64,000 nucleotides of DNA from Phaeosaccion multiseriatum (GCA_965112735.1 OZ218961.1:1240001-1304000), one strand, 5' to 3'. Shown: positions 50,157 to 62,721, numbered from the stretch's first letter. Made by a program: numbers and translations. Notes: a model not told the origin generated them from the letters alone.

Positions 50157-50740
50157 CTCTCCCTCCCTCCCTCCCTCCCTCCCTCCCTCCCTCCCTCCCT
50201 CCCTCCCTCCCTCCCTCCCTCCCTCCCTTCCTTCCTTCCTCCCTTCCGTCCTTCCTTCCCCTCCACAAAGCACTTCCTTCCTCCTTCTTACCCTGCAGTC
50301 CGCCACGACCCAGCTAAGCAGCGCACTCTTGCCGATGAGCACCCTGCCTGCTTCCTTCCCTCCGTCCCTCCCTCCCTCCCTCCCTCCCTGCCCCCCACCC
50401 TCCCTCCTCCCCCCCACTCCCTCCCTCCCTCCCTCCCTCCCTCCCTCCCTCCCTCCCTCCTTCCTTCCTTCCCTCCCTCCCTCCCTCCCTCCCTCCCTCC
50501 CTCCCCCCCTCCCTCCCTCCCTCCCTCCCTCCCTCCCTCTCTCCCTTCCTCCCTCCCTCCACTCTCCTTCCCACTCCCTTCATCCTTCCTTCCCTCCTTC
50601 CTTCCCTCCCTCCCTCCCTCCCTCCCTCCGCTCTCTTTCCCACTCCCTCCCTCCCTCCCTCCCTCCCTCCCTCCCTCCCTCCCTCCCTCCCTCCCTCCAC
50701 TCTCCTTCCCACTCCCTCCCTTCACTTTCCCTCCCACTCC
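50157..50740. repeat. (TCCC)n tract
   Basis: TCCC/TTCC repeats, reverse-complement class of the GGGA tract at 46402, interrupted at 50255-50350 by non-repetitive sequence. Confidence 0.95.
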
Positions 50741-52183
50741 CTCACTCACTCACTCACTCACGCACTCACTCACGCACTCACTCACTCACGCACTCACTCA
50801 CTCACTTACTTACTCACGCACTCACTACCTCACTCAATCACTCCCTCACTTACTCATTCACTGACTCACTCAATCACTCCCTCACTTACTCACACACCCA
50901 CTCCCTCCTCCCCTCCCTCCCTCCCTCCCTCTCCTTCCCACTCCCTCCCTCCACTTTCCCTCCCACTCCCTCACTCACTCACTCACTCACGCACTCACTC
51001 ACGCACTCACTCACTCACGCACTCACTCACTCACGCACTCACTCACTCACTTACTTACTCACGCACTCACTACCTCACTCCTTCACTCCCTCACTTACTC
51101 ATTCACTGACTCACTCAATCACTCCCTCACTTACTCACACACCCACTCCCGTACTCACTCACTCACTCACTCACCCCCTCACGCACTCCCTCACTTACTC
51201 ACTCACTCACTCACTCACTCACTCACTCAGCACTCACTCACTTACTCACTCACTCACTTACTCACTCACTCACGCACTCCCTTACTCACGCACTCACTAC
51301 CTCACTCCTTCACTCACTCACTCACTCACTCACTGACTCACGCACTCACTCACTCACTCACTCACTCACTCACTCACTCCCTCACTCACTCACTCACTCA
51401 CTACCTCACGCACTCACTCACTCACTCACCCACCCACTCACTCACTCACTCACTTACTTACTCACGCACTCACTACCTCACTCACTCACTCTCACTTACT
51501 CACTCACCCACCAACTCACTCACTCTCACTCACTCACTCATTCACTCACTCACTCACTCACTCACTCACTCACTCACTCACTCACTCATTCACTCACTCA
51601 CTCACTCACTCACTCACTCACTCACTCACTCACTCACTCACTCATTCACTCACTCACTCACTCACTCACTCACTCACTCACTCACTCAATCACTCTTAAT
51701 CACTCACTCACTCACTCACTCACTCATTCACTCACTCACTCACTCACTCACTCACTCACTCCCTCACTCACTCAATCACTCTTAATCACTCACTCACTCA
51801 CTCACTCACTCACTCACTCATTCACTCACTCACTCACTCACTCACTCACTCACTCCCTCACTCCCTCACTCCCTCACCCACTCACTCACTCACTCACTGA
51901 ATCACCCACTCACTCACTCACTCACTCACTCACTCACTTACTCACTCACTCACTCACTCACTCACTCACTCACTCACTCACTCACACCCTCACTCACTCA
52001 CTCACTCACTCACTCACTCACTCACTCACTCACTCACTACCTCACTCACTCACTCACTCACTACCTCACTCACTCACTCACTCACTACCTCACTCACTCA
52101 CTCACTCACTACCTCACTCACTCACTCACTCACTCTCTCACGCACTCATTCACTCACGCACTCACTCACTGACTCACTCACTT
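50741..52183. repeat. (ACTC)n tract, ~1.4 kb
   Basis: CTCA tetranucleotide array with sporadic variants (CGCA, CCCT, TTCA, TACC) that themselves recur in higher-order blocks; for example the stretch at 50740-50910 is nearly repeated at 50965-51150. It is the complement class of the GAGT tract at 49540-50030, so the two form an enormous potential inverted repeat. Confidence 0.96.
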
Positions 52184-52768
52184 GTTGGAAGGCCCCGGGA
52201 TAGGCATTGGGGATGTTGGAAGGCCTCAGATGAGATGGGCTATAAGTCAATGGCTCAGGCCCAGGCAGACGCGGTGAGAACGGGTGGCGTGGCTCTCACT
52301 ATCCTATGTGCGAAGGTGGTCGTTTAGGACTAGCATGCAATAAGTTAATAGAGGCAAGGCTGGCTGCTAGGCTGGCTTTGGGGTTGCTGTTACCTTGTCC
52401 GTGTGTCTAGTTCTATCCTATCTGTAGGCGACAGCGCATGTCGGTCGTGCGTACGTCGTTTTACAACCCCAAAGGCCCGAAAGCAGCACTTAGCCAAGAG
52501 GCTTAGGCAGGGAAGGAAGAGGCGTGTTAGGGGAGCACCGTGCGGCACATAAGCAGTGCCGTACGACGTGCGACAGCAGCGGAGTTGTTGTTGCACGGAG
52601 AGGCGGGAGTGGAGATAGAATTGCCGGGAGTGGTGTCTACAGCGGGCACAGCTTTCGAGTGTGACAGCAGCACGGATGTTGTTGTTGCACGGAAATGGAT
52701 GCTGAAGGTTGGTGGGCAGTGGGGAGAGAGAATTGCCGGGAGTGGTGTCTACAGCGGGCACAGCTTTC
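52184..52768. other. Non-repetitive island with a ~95-bp direct repeat
   Basis: No supported gene. Two direct copies, about 52573-52653 and 52669-52768, share GTTGTTGTTGCACGGA and GAATTGCCGGGAGTGGTGTC. The second ends where CTCA repeats resume. The sequence may be an insertion remnant inside the microsatellite. Confidence 0.6.
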
Positions 52769-53745
52769 ACTCACTCACTCACTGACTCACTCACTGACTC
52801 ACTCACTGACTCACTCACGCACTCACTCACGCACTCACTCACTCACTCACTCACTGACTCACTCACGCACTCACGCACTCACTGACTCACTCACTCACTC
52901 ACTCACTCACTCACTCACTCACTAACTCACTCACCCACTCCCTCCCTCCCTCACTCACTCACTCACTCACTCACTACCTCCCTCCCTCCCTCCCTCCCTC
53001 CTTCTTCCCACTCTCTCCCTCCCTCCCTCCCTCCTCCCCTCCCTCCCTCCCTCCCTCCCTCCCTCCCTCCCTCCCTCCCTCCCTCCCTCCCTCCCTCCCT
53101 CCCTCCCTCCCTCCCTCCCTCCCTCCCTCCTTCGTTCCCTTCCGCCCTCCCTCCCCCCCTCCCTCCCTCCCTCCCTCCCTCCCTCTCTCCCTTCCTCCCT
53201 CCCTCCACTCTCCTTCCCACTCCCTCACTCACGCACTCACTCACTCACTCACTCACTCAATCACTCACTCACTCACTCAATCAATCACTCACTCACTCAC
53301 TCACTCACTCACTCACTCACTCATTCACTCACTCACTCACGCACTCACTCACGCACTCACTCACTCACGCACTCACTCACTCACGCACTCACTCACTCAC
53401 GCACTCACTACCTCACTCCCTCACTCATTCATTCACTGACTCACGCACTCCCCCACTCACTCACTCACTCACTCACTCCCTCACTCACACACTCCCTTAC
53501 TCACTCATTCACTGACTCACGCACTCACTCACCCATCCACTCACTCACTCACTCACTCCCGCACTCACTCCCTCCCTCACGCACTCACTCACTCACTCAC
53601 TCACTTCCTCACTCCCTCACGTACTCAGTCCCTCACTCACGCACTCACTCGATCTCCCAGTCACTCACTCAATCCCTCAACCCCCCCCCGCCTCCCCCCC
53701 CTCACTCACTCACTCACGCATTCATTCACTCACTCACGGGTGAGA
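52769..53745. repeat. (ACTC)n and (TCCC)n tract
   Basis: CTCA repeats, a pure TCCC block at 52976-53200, then CTCA variants. 53746-53860 is short ordinary sequence, and CTCA resumes at 53893-54105 with a CTG/CTA trinucleotide run at 54116-54210. Confidence 0.95.
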
Positions 53746-54330
53746 GTGAGGGTGATGGTGGGGATGAGCCAGGACAGATGAGCGCGTCTCTTCTTGAGTG
53801 AGATGCGGATAGTGTCGTTGGCATTCATTTAGATGGTCGGTCTGACAAAACTACAGCTTTCCTCCTCCTCCTACTACTACTACTACTACTGCTGCACTCA
53901 CTCACGCACTCCCTCACTCCCTCACTCACTCAATCACTCACTGACTCACTTTATCTCTCACTCACTCACTCACTCACTCAGTCACCCTCTCACTCAATCG
54001 CCGACTCACTCACTCACTCACTCACCCTCTCACTCCCTCACTACCTCACTCACTGACTCAATCACTGACTCCCTCACTCATTCCCTCCCTCACTCACGCA
54101 CGCACACACGCACACATGCTGCTGCTACTGCTGCTGCTACTACTAGTGCTGCTGCTGCTACTGCTGCTGCTGCTACTACTCGTGCTGCTGCTGCTACTGC
54201 TGCTGCTCCTCCCATCGTGCTGGCTGCTCCTGGTCCGGTGGCACTCGGGACGCGAGCGCAGGCAGATGAGAGATGTGGGAAGGGCCTTCTTGCGAAGACG
54301 ACTCGAGAGGGAAGAGAAGTTGAATGTCTT

Positions 54331-57300
54331 TCAATCATCCAAAGCCTCGCCCCTTCCGTACCCATACTCTGCCCTCGGGTCGTCCATCTTCTTGCGGGAG
54401 AGCCTGAGCTGGACGCCGTCCGTGGCGATGTTGATGGCCTTGGTGAGGTTGACTACGTCCTCGATGGTCGTCCACTTCAGCCTGTAGCAGGGGTCCAGGG
54501 CCCGCCCGTCCTTGGCCTTACGAAGCTTCTTGGGGACATAAATGCACTCCTCTGTAGTCGTCCTGTTCAGGAGCTTGCCCGTGAGCTTGGGCACCGCCCA
54601 CAGGAGAAGCCGGCGCCAGAAGTCGAGCTCAGGCCGATCGGTGGAGAAGAGCGCGTGAACGGCCCGCCGTCGACCAATCTGCCTCCTCCCGCGCTTGCCC
54701 TTGCCCTTGCCCTTGCCCTTGCCCTTGCCCTTGCCCTTCTTGCCCTTCTTGCCCTTGCGCTTCTTGAGACTGCCGATGTGACCGTCTCCTGTGGTTCACG
54801 AGGAGGAGCAAGGTTGTCAGCGAGTTTGTTATCGACAGGAGGAGCCAAGCGCTTGGTGTCTTTCCCTGGTTGTGTTGTTCTACTACCACATACCGCCGAT
54901 CATGCCGGAGTAGAAAGTAACGGCGGATTTGGCAAAGTCCGTCTGCGCTGCCTCCTCATCCTCGAGAGTTGGGGCGTCGGACATGGTGTAGATGAAGAGC
55001 ATCCTCCGGACGGGACTGAACCGGTCGGAGACCTTGCTGGAACTGTTGCCAGCGAGGATGCCGAGGATGGCCCACAGCTGCACAGTGGGTGGGTGGAGAG
55101 GGAGAGCGGCATGAGGGGGGGGGGGGGGGGCGAGGGCAGCGGCGAGCGGGCCAGCCATGTACTCACGTGGGGGTGGCGTAGGCGGACGACGTACATGAAG
55201 AGCGTTTTGCCGTGTATGCTGGTGCCGCTGTAGCGCTTGTGAATTTTGCCGCCCTTCTTGCCTCCGACGATACGGAGTACGTTTCGCATGACGCGCATGA
55301 CCCCACGCTCGCTCTTTCCCGCCTTCAATACCAGGTCAGCCTGGTCGGGTCTGATGCAGCCGTCTGAACCGAGGAAGCCCATGAGGGAGAGGAGCTCGCG
55401 GCGGAGTTCCCTTGTGCTGCCCAAGCGAAGGGGCGATGGGCGGCGAGGGTCCGTTGCTGGGAACACCTTGCCTACTCTGGCCTCGAGCACCATCGACAGC
55501 AGAAACGAGCTGCTCACAGAAGTGGCCCGCTTGTAGATTCTGGACAGGTGACGCTTGAAGTTCTGGAGTTTGGGAAGGAAGACGGGTAGGGTCCAGCTCG
55601 TTAGCTGCTGTACAGCGGGAGGGACATGGTACACACACACACACAAACAGCCACAGCTACACACACTCCAACACATACACACGCAACGCACACGCTCGAG
55701 TACTCACGTCGTGAAGAATCTGCACAAAGATGTGATACTTCTTGTAAGAGTCCGTCTCGCGTCCCCTTCCCCCAGGCTGGGGGTCATGGTCAGGCTCGTC
55801 ACCCCAATCCTCCTCCTCGTCACCCCCGGCTAGACAAATCTCCTCGAAGCGACTCTCCACTCTGCGGCAGAGCCACTCTATGTCCTGGAGCTCGTCGTTG
55901 GTGATGACGTCCAGGCGGTAGGCCTCTGTGGCGGCCTCGCGCACATCCTGCAGACTCCTGTAGGGCTTTCGGCCCAGACCTTGGAGCCGGGCACCCAGCG
56001 CGTCCGGAAAGCTCGCCGGATACTTTAGCAGGAGCGACTCCACTCGGATGGGCACACCGACACCTACACCACGCGACTTAAGGAAACCACCAGGCTTCCT
56101 CTTTTCGCCATAGCCCCCCCCGACTGAGAACTCATTGAACAGCGAAATGCCGCGAAACGCCTCCGGCTTCAGAACCTGTGCCGCATCCCAGAAGGGAAGA
56201 TTCTGCAGGAGAGTTTCCGTAGTCCTCGTGTCCTGCCGCTGAGCAGCGTACACCAGAAGCGCATGGAAGGTGGCGCGGTCATCCACCGTCTTGCCCCTGC
56301 CGCGAAGTTGCTGGTCCACGAACAAGGCTGAGGTCTCAAACACGGTTCGGATGGCCTTGAGCCTGTCGTCGCCAGGAACACCATCGATCATGTTTTCTGG
56401 GTCACGCATAATCTGCAGGGGAGACGCGAGCGAGGCAGAGTAGTGGGTGGCGGTTGAGAGGGTCGCAAGCAAGGGAAAGCAGTGCTACAGCTCGAGGGGG
56501 CAGGAGTCACAGAAGAGAGGGAGCCGCCGCACGCCGCTCACCCCGCGCATCCCAACGTACCTCAGCCAGGGTTTGGTCGAAGAAAACAGCTTGGAACGCC
56601 AACTGTTTGCTCGTGAGCCATGGGAAGTATAAAGTAAAGTGCAGCTGGTGCCAGAGGAAGCCCATCGTACTTTTCTGTGGATCCACCCCGTTGGCCCGCA
56701 CGTCACCCTGGAGAACTTTGCACCAGGCCTGACAAGCGGCTTGGCTCTTCTCCTTGCTCTCTTCCCGCTCCTCCGGTGAGCTGGTGGGCTCATTGAATCC
56801 GTCAATCAGCTCCTCCGGTTCCTCCATGTAGTCAATGTCGGTCTTGGCAGCAACCTGCGCCTCGAGCTCCTCCAGAATGGCCATTTCCGCCTTGAGCTCC
56901 TCCTCCTCCTCCTTCTCCTTCTCCTCCTCCTTCTCCTCCTCCTCCTCCTCCTCCTCCTCCTCCTCCTCCTCCATTTCGACATTGCTGCGGGGGGGCGGGC
57001 GCTCTGCCTCATCGGGCGCGAATAGGTTGATCAGCCCCGGCATCCAGCCAGGGAGGCATGCCCGCCCCGGGCACATGACCAGGTGCGGCGTTTCCTTGTT
57101 GGCCTCCCCATCCCGGGGCAGTTGATACAAGTGCCCTCGCAAGCAAGCTTGGGCTGCTCGCTTCGCGTTCAGAGCGTTGGTGTCAGGGTTCTCCTCATCG
57201 GGTTTGTAGGCGGCCCGGAGAACCTCGTTACACAGTTGATCAGGGCAGGTGACGTTGACGACCTTGAGCCCTTCGAGCATTGGGCCCTGGGCATCCTCCC

Positions 57301-58925
57301 CCGTCAACTCGACAGCCACCTTGCTCCACTCCTTGTCCGAGAAGACGCTGGAAGAGAAGGGGGCCCATGGACACTCCTCCGTCGCGATGAAGTTCATGCC
57401 CTTGTTACGAATCTGAATGGAGGGAAAGGGAAAGCGTGAGTTACTTCGTGTGCGTGTGTCTCTGGAGCCCACTGGGCCGGGGCCGGATCAAGGTCAGTTG
57501 TTGTGATTGGGTCCCTCTCAGAAGCGGGGCAGTTCAGCTGTCTCACACATACCAGACTCAACCCACCTCCTTTCTTGCGTCGAGGACGTAATTCTGTGTG
57601 TTCTTGGGCTTCAACTCATCGCTCAACCCTTGCATAAACGCTTCCAGCGTTGCGTAGCCCGTTCTATCTGTATACAGCCCCCCCCCCCCCCTCCTCCTCC
57701 TCCTCCTCCTCCTCCTCCTCCTCCCCCTCCCTCTCGCTTTCGTCACTCTCCTCCTCGCTGCCGCTTTCGTCATCCCTCTGGCCTTCACTCTCATCCTCCC
57801 AATCGCCTTGATCACTCTCATCCTCGCTGCCGCTTTCGTCATCGGAGTGGTCCTGCTCCAGGTGCGTGTGAAAGAAAAAAGAGCAAAGGGGCATGAGTTT
57901 ACGGACACGGGAAAAAAAAAGGCATCACTCACTCCACTCCACTCCTTCCTTCATTCGCTCCCGCCCTCACCTGGCCCGCCCCTGCTGGCTGCTGCTGCTG
58001 CTGCTGCTGCTGCCGCTGCTGGCCGCTGCTGCTGGTGGTGGTGGGACTGCTGCTGCTGCTGCTGCTGAGGGGAGTCTCCGTGGCGCGGCCCGTCCCCTTG
58101 TTTGAGCTATATGTAGTGCTCTTGCTGCCGCTGCCGGACGCTCCACATTCGCTCTCGCCTTCACCGTCGCTGAGAGATAAATCGACGAGATTGGAGGTCT
58201 CCTGCTCCAGGTGCTGCGTGTGAAAGAAAAGAAGGGCAACGGGGCATGAGTTCGTAATGACGGACGGTACGGACACGGACAAAAAAAGGAATCACTCACC
58301 TGGCCCGTCCCTGTAGTTGCTGCTGCTGGCCGCTGCTGGCCGCTGCTGGCACCGCTGCTGCTGGTGGTGGTGGGACTGCTGCTGCTGCTGCTGCTGAGGG
58401 GAGTCTCCGTGGCGCGGCCCTTCCCCTTCTTTGAGCTATATGTAGTGCTCTTGCTGCCGCCGCCGGACGCTCCACATTCGCTCTCGCCTTCACCGTCGCT
58501 GAGAGATAAATCGACGAGATTGGAGGTCTCCTGCTCCAGGTGCTGCGTGTGAAAGAAAAGAAGGGCAACGGGGCATGAGTTCGTAATGACGGAGCGACGG
58601 TACGGACACGGACAAAAAAGGAATCACTCACCTGGCCCGTCCCTGTAGTTGCTGCTGCTGGCCGCTGCTGGCCGCTGCTGGCACCGCTGCTGCTGGCACG
58701 GCTGCTGCTGGCACCGCTGCTGCTGGCACCGCCGCTGCTGCTCTTGTTGTCGCTTGCTGTCCAGTGGTCCGTCAACGTCTTCTTAGCCTTCTTGCCCGTC
58801 CCTTCTTGTCCCCCATTGTTGTTCTGACGCCGATATCGCTTCTTCCGGAGATGGTCCGGAACGGTGTGGTCCGAAATGGCGTGGGTACCGGTAGCTCCTC
58901 CAGAGGGGGAGCAATCCATGTCCAT
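54331..58925 (-). CDS. Large unrecognised protein, ten exons
   Basis: ATG at 58925 (MDMDCSPSGG). Exons: 58632-58925, 58300-58542, 57971-58213, one spanning ~57567-57865, 56561-57412, 55708-56412, ~55166-55610, 55077 down to 54894, and 54331-54788, mostly with consistent phases; ~1,250 residues. The N-terminal third is disordered (Ser/Ala runs, two copies of LEQETSNLVDLSLSDGEGES, then an Asp/Glu/Ser tract). The central part looks globular (FIATEECPWAPF, CPDQLCNEVLRAA, GFLWHQLHFTLYFPWL, LFVDQQLRGRGKTVDDR). The C-terminal part has a Gly-Lys run and FWRRLLLWAVPKLTGKLL. No domain is recognised. In the acidic exon the Glu frame and the following TGYATLEAFMQGL frame differ by one across a C homopolymer (57678-57692), probably an indel. 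An acceptor just before the ATG (58929) suggests a 5' leader intron. Confidence 0.7.
57971..58631. repeat. ~330-bp tandem duplication containing exon and intron
   Basis: Two adjacent copies, each with the intron tail (TTTCACACGCAG), a 243-bp exon (58300-58542 and 57971-58213) and its donor CAG|GTGAG. Differences are limited to a few substitutions and swaps between CAG-type codon runs. Exon length is 81 codons in both, so the reading frame is kept. Confidence 0.93.
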
Positions 58926-60127
58926 TCGTGGCTGAAAGAGAGAGAGGCCATTGGGGCGCGCAACAGTAGTAAATGATGATGGCGGTCGGTGTATATAGCT
59001 GCAACTGCGACGGTCAGAAAAAGGTGACCGACGGCCCTTACCGTTCTCTTGCGGGTGCGTGCCCTCTGCTGCGTGAGTCAGCGGGCGGAAGCGCCTCCCA
59101 TCTTTCTGTCGCCGTGTCTTTCCCCCGAGACCAGACAAGGGGGGGGGGCGGGGCGGGAGCAAACGCAAAGGAGGAAGGAGACATCACGGTGAGCAGCTGC
59201 TTCCACGGTGCCTGCTTCAGTGGGCCATGCTCCTGCTGCTGCGGCTTGCTGCGGCTTGCTGCGGCTTGGTGCTGCTTGCTGCGGCTTGCTGCTCTCTCTG
59301 ATTCTTTCCCCCCCTTTTTTTTTTTTCTTTTTTGCCTCCTCCGCTCCCCCTTTTTTTTCCTCCGCTTGCTCTCCCTTTGTTTGTCAGGACGGGGACGGCA
59401 CGCGCTGCCGAAGCCCCCCGCCCCGGCAGCGGGGGCTTCGGGCCCGTCGAGAGAAGATGCTGCTGCTGCCTTGAGGAGAGTGTTTGGCCGTTGGACCCCT
59501 TGCCTGCTGCTTTTGTCCGAAGACTCACCTGTCTCTGGTGCGGATCCCCTCTCTCTCCACCAACAAGGCCCCCCCACGCACGCCTCCGCGACGAGGGAGT
59601 TCTTCTCCTTTCTCCTTCGGGGTTACAATCTATGACTAGTGGTGGGCGCGGAAGTGAGTGTGAAATTTTCAAAAATAGTGTGGTCTTCCCGGCTGGTTTT
59701 GGGTTACAGCCAGGGGACCCAACTCCAGGGAGTAGCTACCTAACAGTAAAACGGGCTTCTGGTGCTGCCTTTTCCCTCTTTTGCCTTCTGCTTCTTCTTC
59801 TTCCTGCTCTCTCTCTGCGTTCGGCAGCCTCTCTCCTCTCTCAAAAAAAAAACGTGGGTACAGCCGTGGCCATGGAGCCCGTTTGGAGAGGTGATGGTGG
59901 GCCCGGCGTAGTCAACTCCCCACGTTCCAGCCATGCATCTCCAACGGTTGAATGATGCGAGGCATGAGGGTGGTTTTTCCGCCCTTCCTTTAAGGGCTTT
60001 CCCCCCCCCCCCCCCCCCCCCTTCTCTTCTCTGCTCCTCCACACCCTTCTCTCTCCCTAACAGGTGGGCGCCTCGGAGAATAGGAGTCACGCAGCTCCAC
60101 CTTCTTGTCAACTGCGGCAGGGACGTG

Positions 60128-60163
<36 letters not shown>

Positions 60164-60375
60164 CGGCAGCACATCCCTTGGCTGGGAGAGAGCGGTGGAG
60201 TGGCAGGGCAGGGGCTGGAGCATGAATCAGCGGTGGAGCGCGAACAGAGAGAGGACAGGGTAGGATTAGAACAAGTAGCAGCAGCAGACAGCAGAACAAG
60301 GAGCAGCAACAGCTAGGTAGTACATGCGGTGCCGCCACTGTCGCTGGCCCGGAGGATGAACTTCTTGCGGGACGA
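58926..60375. other. Spacer between divergent genes
   Basis: No firmly supported gene. A minus-strand frame at 59038-59577 is long but composed of Ser/Ala/Gln and Lys/Arg low complexity, so coding is doubtful. It includes a (GCTTGCTGCG)n-like repeat at 59240-59290, CT-rich stretches, a 20-nt C run at 60001-60020, and a (CAG)n tract at 60130-60160. Confidence 0.5.
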
Positions 60376-62316
60376 ATGGAACAGGCCAACATCAAGACGC
60401 CGCCGGCAAAGAGGAGCGAGATGCAGCATCGGTGGGCTTCGCTGGTGAAGGGGTCCAAGTATTACTCTCCCAAGGGTGTATCAGAGTCCGCAGCGAAGAA
60501 GAGGAAGCTCCGAGACGGCGATTGGGGGGAGGAGGGTCCAGCTGAGGATACGGCCGGCATGCTCTTCACAGAGGCCGCAAAGAAAAGCAGAGAAGCTACG
60601 GAGGCGAGGGAGAGGCAAGAGGCAGCAAGCAAGAAAGCAGAGGGTCTTGCGGAGAAGCGCACAGCCCTAGAAACGGCGAGGCCGAGATGCAGCCTCAGAA
60701 GCGGAGCAGGGGGTGACGCAGCAGCACAGCAGCAGGAGCAAAGCCTTTCTTCTGCGACCAGGTGGAGTACTACGAGGGCGACGACGGGCTTGCTGCGCTT
60801 CACTACGGGCTGTGCACCTACAAGGCGGCTTGTGTGAAGGGAGCCTGTGACGACTGCAAGCCCGGCGTGAAGGGTATCCCCCATTGTGAGTAGAGCGACG
60901 GAAACTACACGCACACGGTGCAGGTGATAGAGTGGGCGCCAGTGGTGACAAAAGAAGGGAAGAAGCACGACCGGCAGAACGTGGTTGTGGAGATGACTGT
61001 GGCCGAGCAGTTCCTCCGGCAGAGGTACATCCAGCATCATGTCGCGACGAAGGTGCAGAGGCTTGCTGCCGAGGTGACTCTGAAGCGACTCAAGCCCCAT
61101 CAGATCATAATGGGGATGGACTTTTCGGAGAAGCATAAGCTCCGCGGTACGTCAGAGCAAGAGGGGCGCCCACTTCTCTCCCCTCCCGTCCTCCTCCCTC
61201 CTTTTCCTTCCTAATGTATTCGTGTGTTTCTCTCCTGCTCTCCCTTTCATCAGGCGCGTTCTCTGTGACCTGCGGCACATGTCCGTCCGCGACGCTCATG
61301 ATTTGCTACGTGCACTGCCGCCCCAGGATGTGGGGGGGGGAGAAGCCCGTCCATGACGTGCACGCTCAGGTTTTCACCTCCGACGACTCCCTTCAAGACC
61401 AAGCCTTCCATGAGCACTGCTGCAGCCTCATGCATCAGGAGTACAAGGGATACTTCGAAAAGCACGGCCTCAAGCTGAAGGAGTGGATCAACGTCACTGA
61501 GAACTTCGCCTTCGTTGCCTCCTGTCTCAAGTTGTGGGGGGTGAAGATGACGCACATGTTCCACACCACCTCGCATGGTAAGGGGCCCCACGATGGGCTT
61601 GGGGGTACCATCAAGGCCATGGCATCGAGGAGGACGGACATGGGGGAGAGGGTGATGAACTCGGCGAAGGACTTTGCCGCCTTCGTGACTGAGATGTTTG
61701 ACACCACCGCCCAGCCAATGTCGGACGAAGACTACTTTGGAAAGGGCTGGACACCTTTCACAGCCCGCATGGCCCGTGTGAGGTTTATTGCCGCCGGCAG
61801 CATTCAGCGGGAGGACGTGAACATCAAGGGCATCCAGGGCACCCAGAGTATATACCACTACGAGGGCGATGTGGAGAAGGGTGGCTTCGTTTCGGAGGCC
61901 ACGATTGGAGCGTTCCATCAAGGCCAGGACTATGACGTTGCGTACCCACTTCATGTTCGCACGATGAGGGCAAGTACGAGGACTGCTTCGCCGCGAAGAA
62001 TGGGCAAGGCGACCTGTTTGGGGGGGAGCCAAAGCTTGTGTACCTGTACCAGTCTATAGTGGGAGACAAGGGCCCGCTTCTCACTCGGGCCAGTGTAGTC
62101 GCGATGAACCGGCCTACGTTGGAGTCTTGCTGCGCACGGGAAGGGATTAAGTACTCGAAAGGGACCCTGTTGGCGCGCCTTGCGTCCCGCGAAGCACCCG
62201 CGGAGCAGCCTGTGACGCCCGTTGTAGAGCCTTCGGCACCCCCAACACCTCCCACCACCCCTGCTGTCCTCTCTAGCCCGCCCCCGGCCGCTCCAGACAC
62301 TGCTGTCATGATATAA
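60376..62316 (+). pseudogene. Transposase-like gene, frameshifted
   Basis: Coding starts near ATG 60376 (basic, KR-rich N-terminus). It changes frame near 60700-60740, then reads KPFFCDQVEYYEGDDGLAAL and a Cys-rich ACVKGACDDCKPGVKGIPHC followed by an in-frame TAG at 60893. It continues MGMDFSEKHKLR to a donor at 61146|61147, joined in phase to exon 61254. There FHTTSHGKGPHDGLGGTIK is very like the SHGKGP.DG.GG.vK signature seen in a widespread family of transposase-derived proteins; family placement is from memory of the motif. A frame change near 61965 precedes the C-terminal part (LVYLYQSIVGDKG, Pro-rich end, stop 62316). Where such proteins have an SDG-type acidic motif, this one has VTEN. 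Inactive relic likely. Confidence 0.65.
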
Positions 62317-62543
62317 TTAGTGCTTTTAATTGACATTAGTGTTTTCAATACTTCTCCCAACCCCCCTTTTCTCCCTCGCCCTTCGTTTCTCGGCATGCTG
62401 CGAACCGGACGACAGCTCTTCTTGTAGAGGGCATCTTTGCGCAGATTCTGACCTACCACACACCTTCGTACACCTTTCTGGCCAAGAGTTACGAGCTTTG
62501 GAAGCTGGGGCAGAGCAGCGATTGTGGGCCGGACTTTGTTGAC

Positions 62544-62680
62544 TTAATAGGAATCACCTAAGAAACTGAAAGTGTGAAAGTGTGTGTGTGTGTGGGTGTG
62601 TGTGTGTGTGTGTGTGTAGGTGTCCCTAAGGTCTGTCAGGCCCGCCATCTGTGAGTCTGGATGTGGAGGCCCTGAGGCCC

Positions 62681-62721
<41 letters not shown>

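Noticed and set aside
50112-51336. ORFs of Leu/Pro/Ser and Thr/His/Ser repeats
   Set aside because: Shadows of TCCC and CTCA tracts, present in all frames.
59038-59577. Minus-strand ORF as a gene
   Set aside because: Ser/Ala/Gln and Lys/Arg low complexity, no splice or start support, overlapping equally long plus-strand frames.
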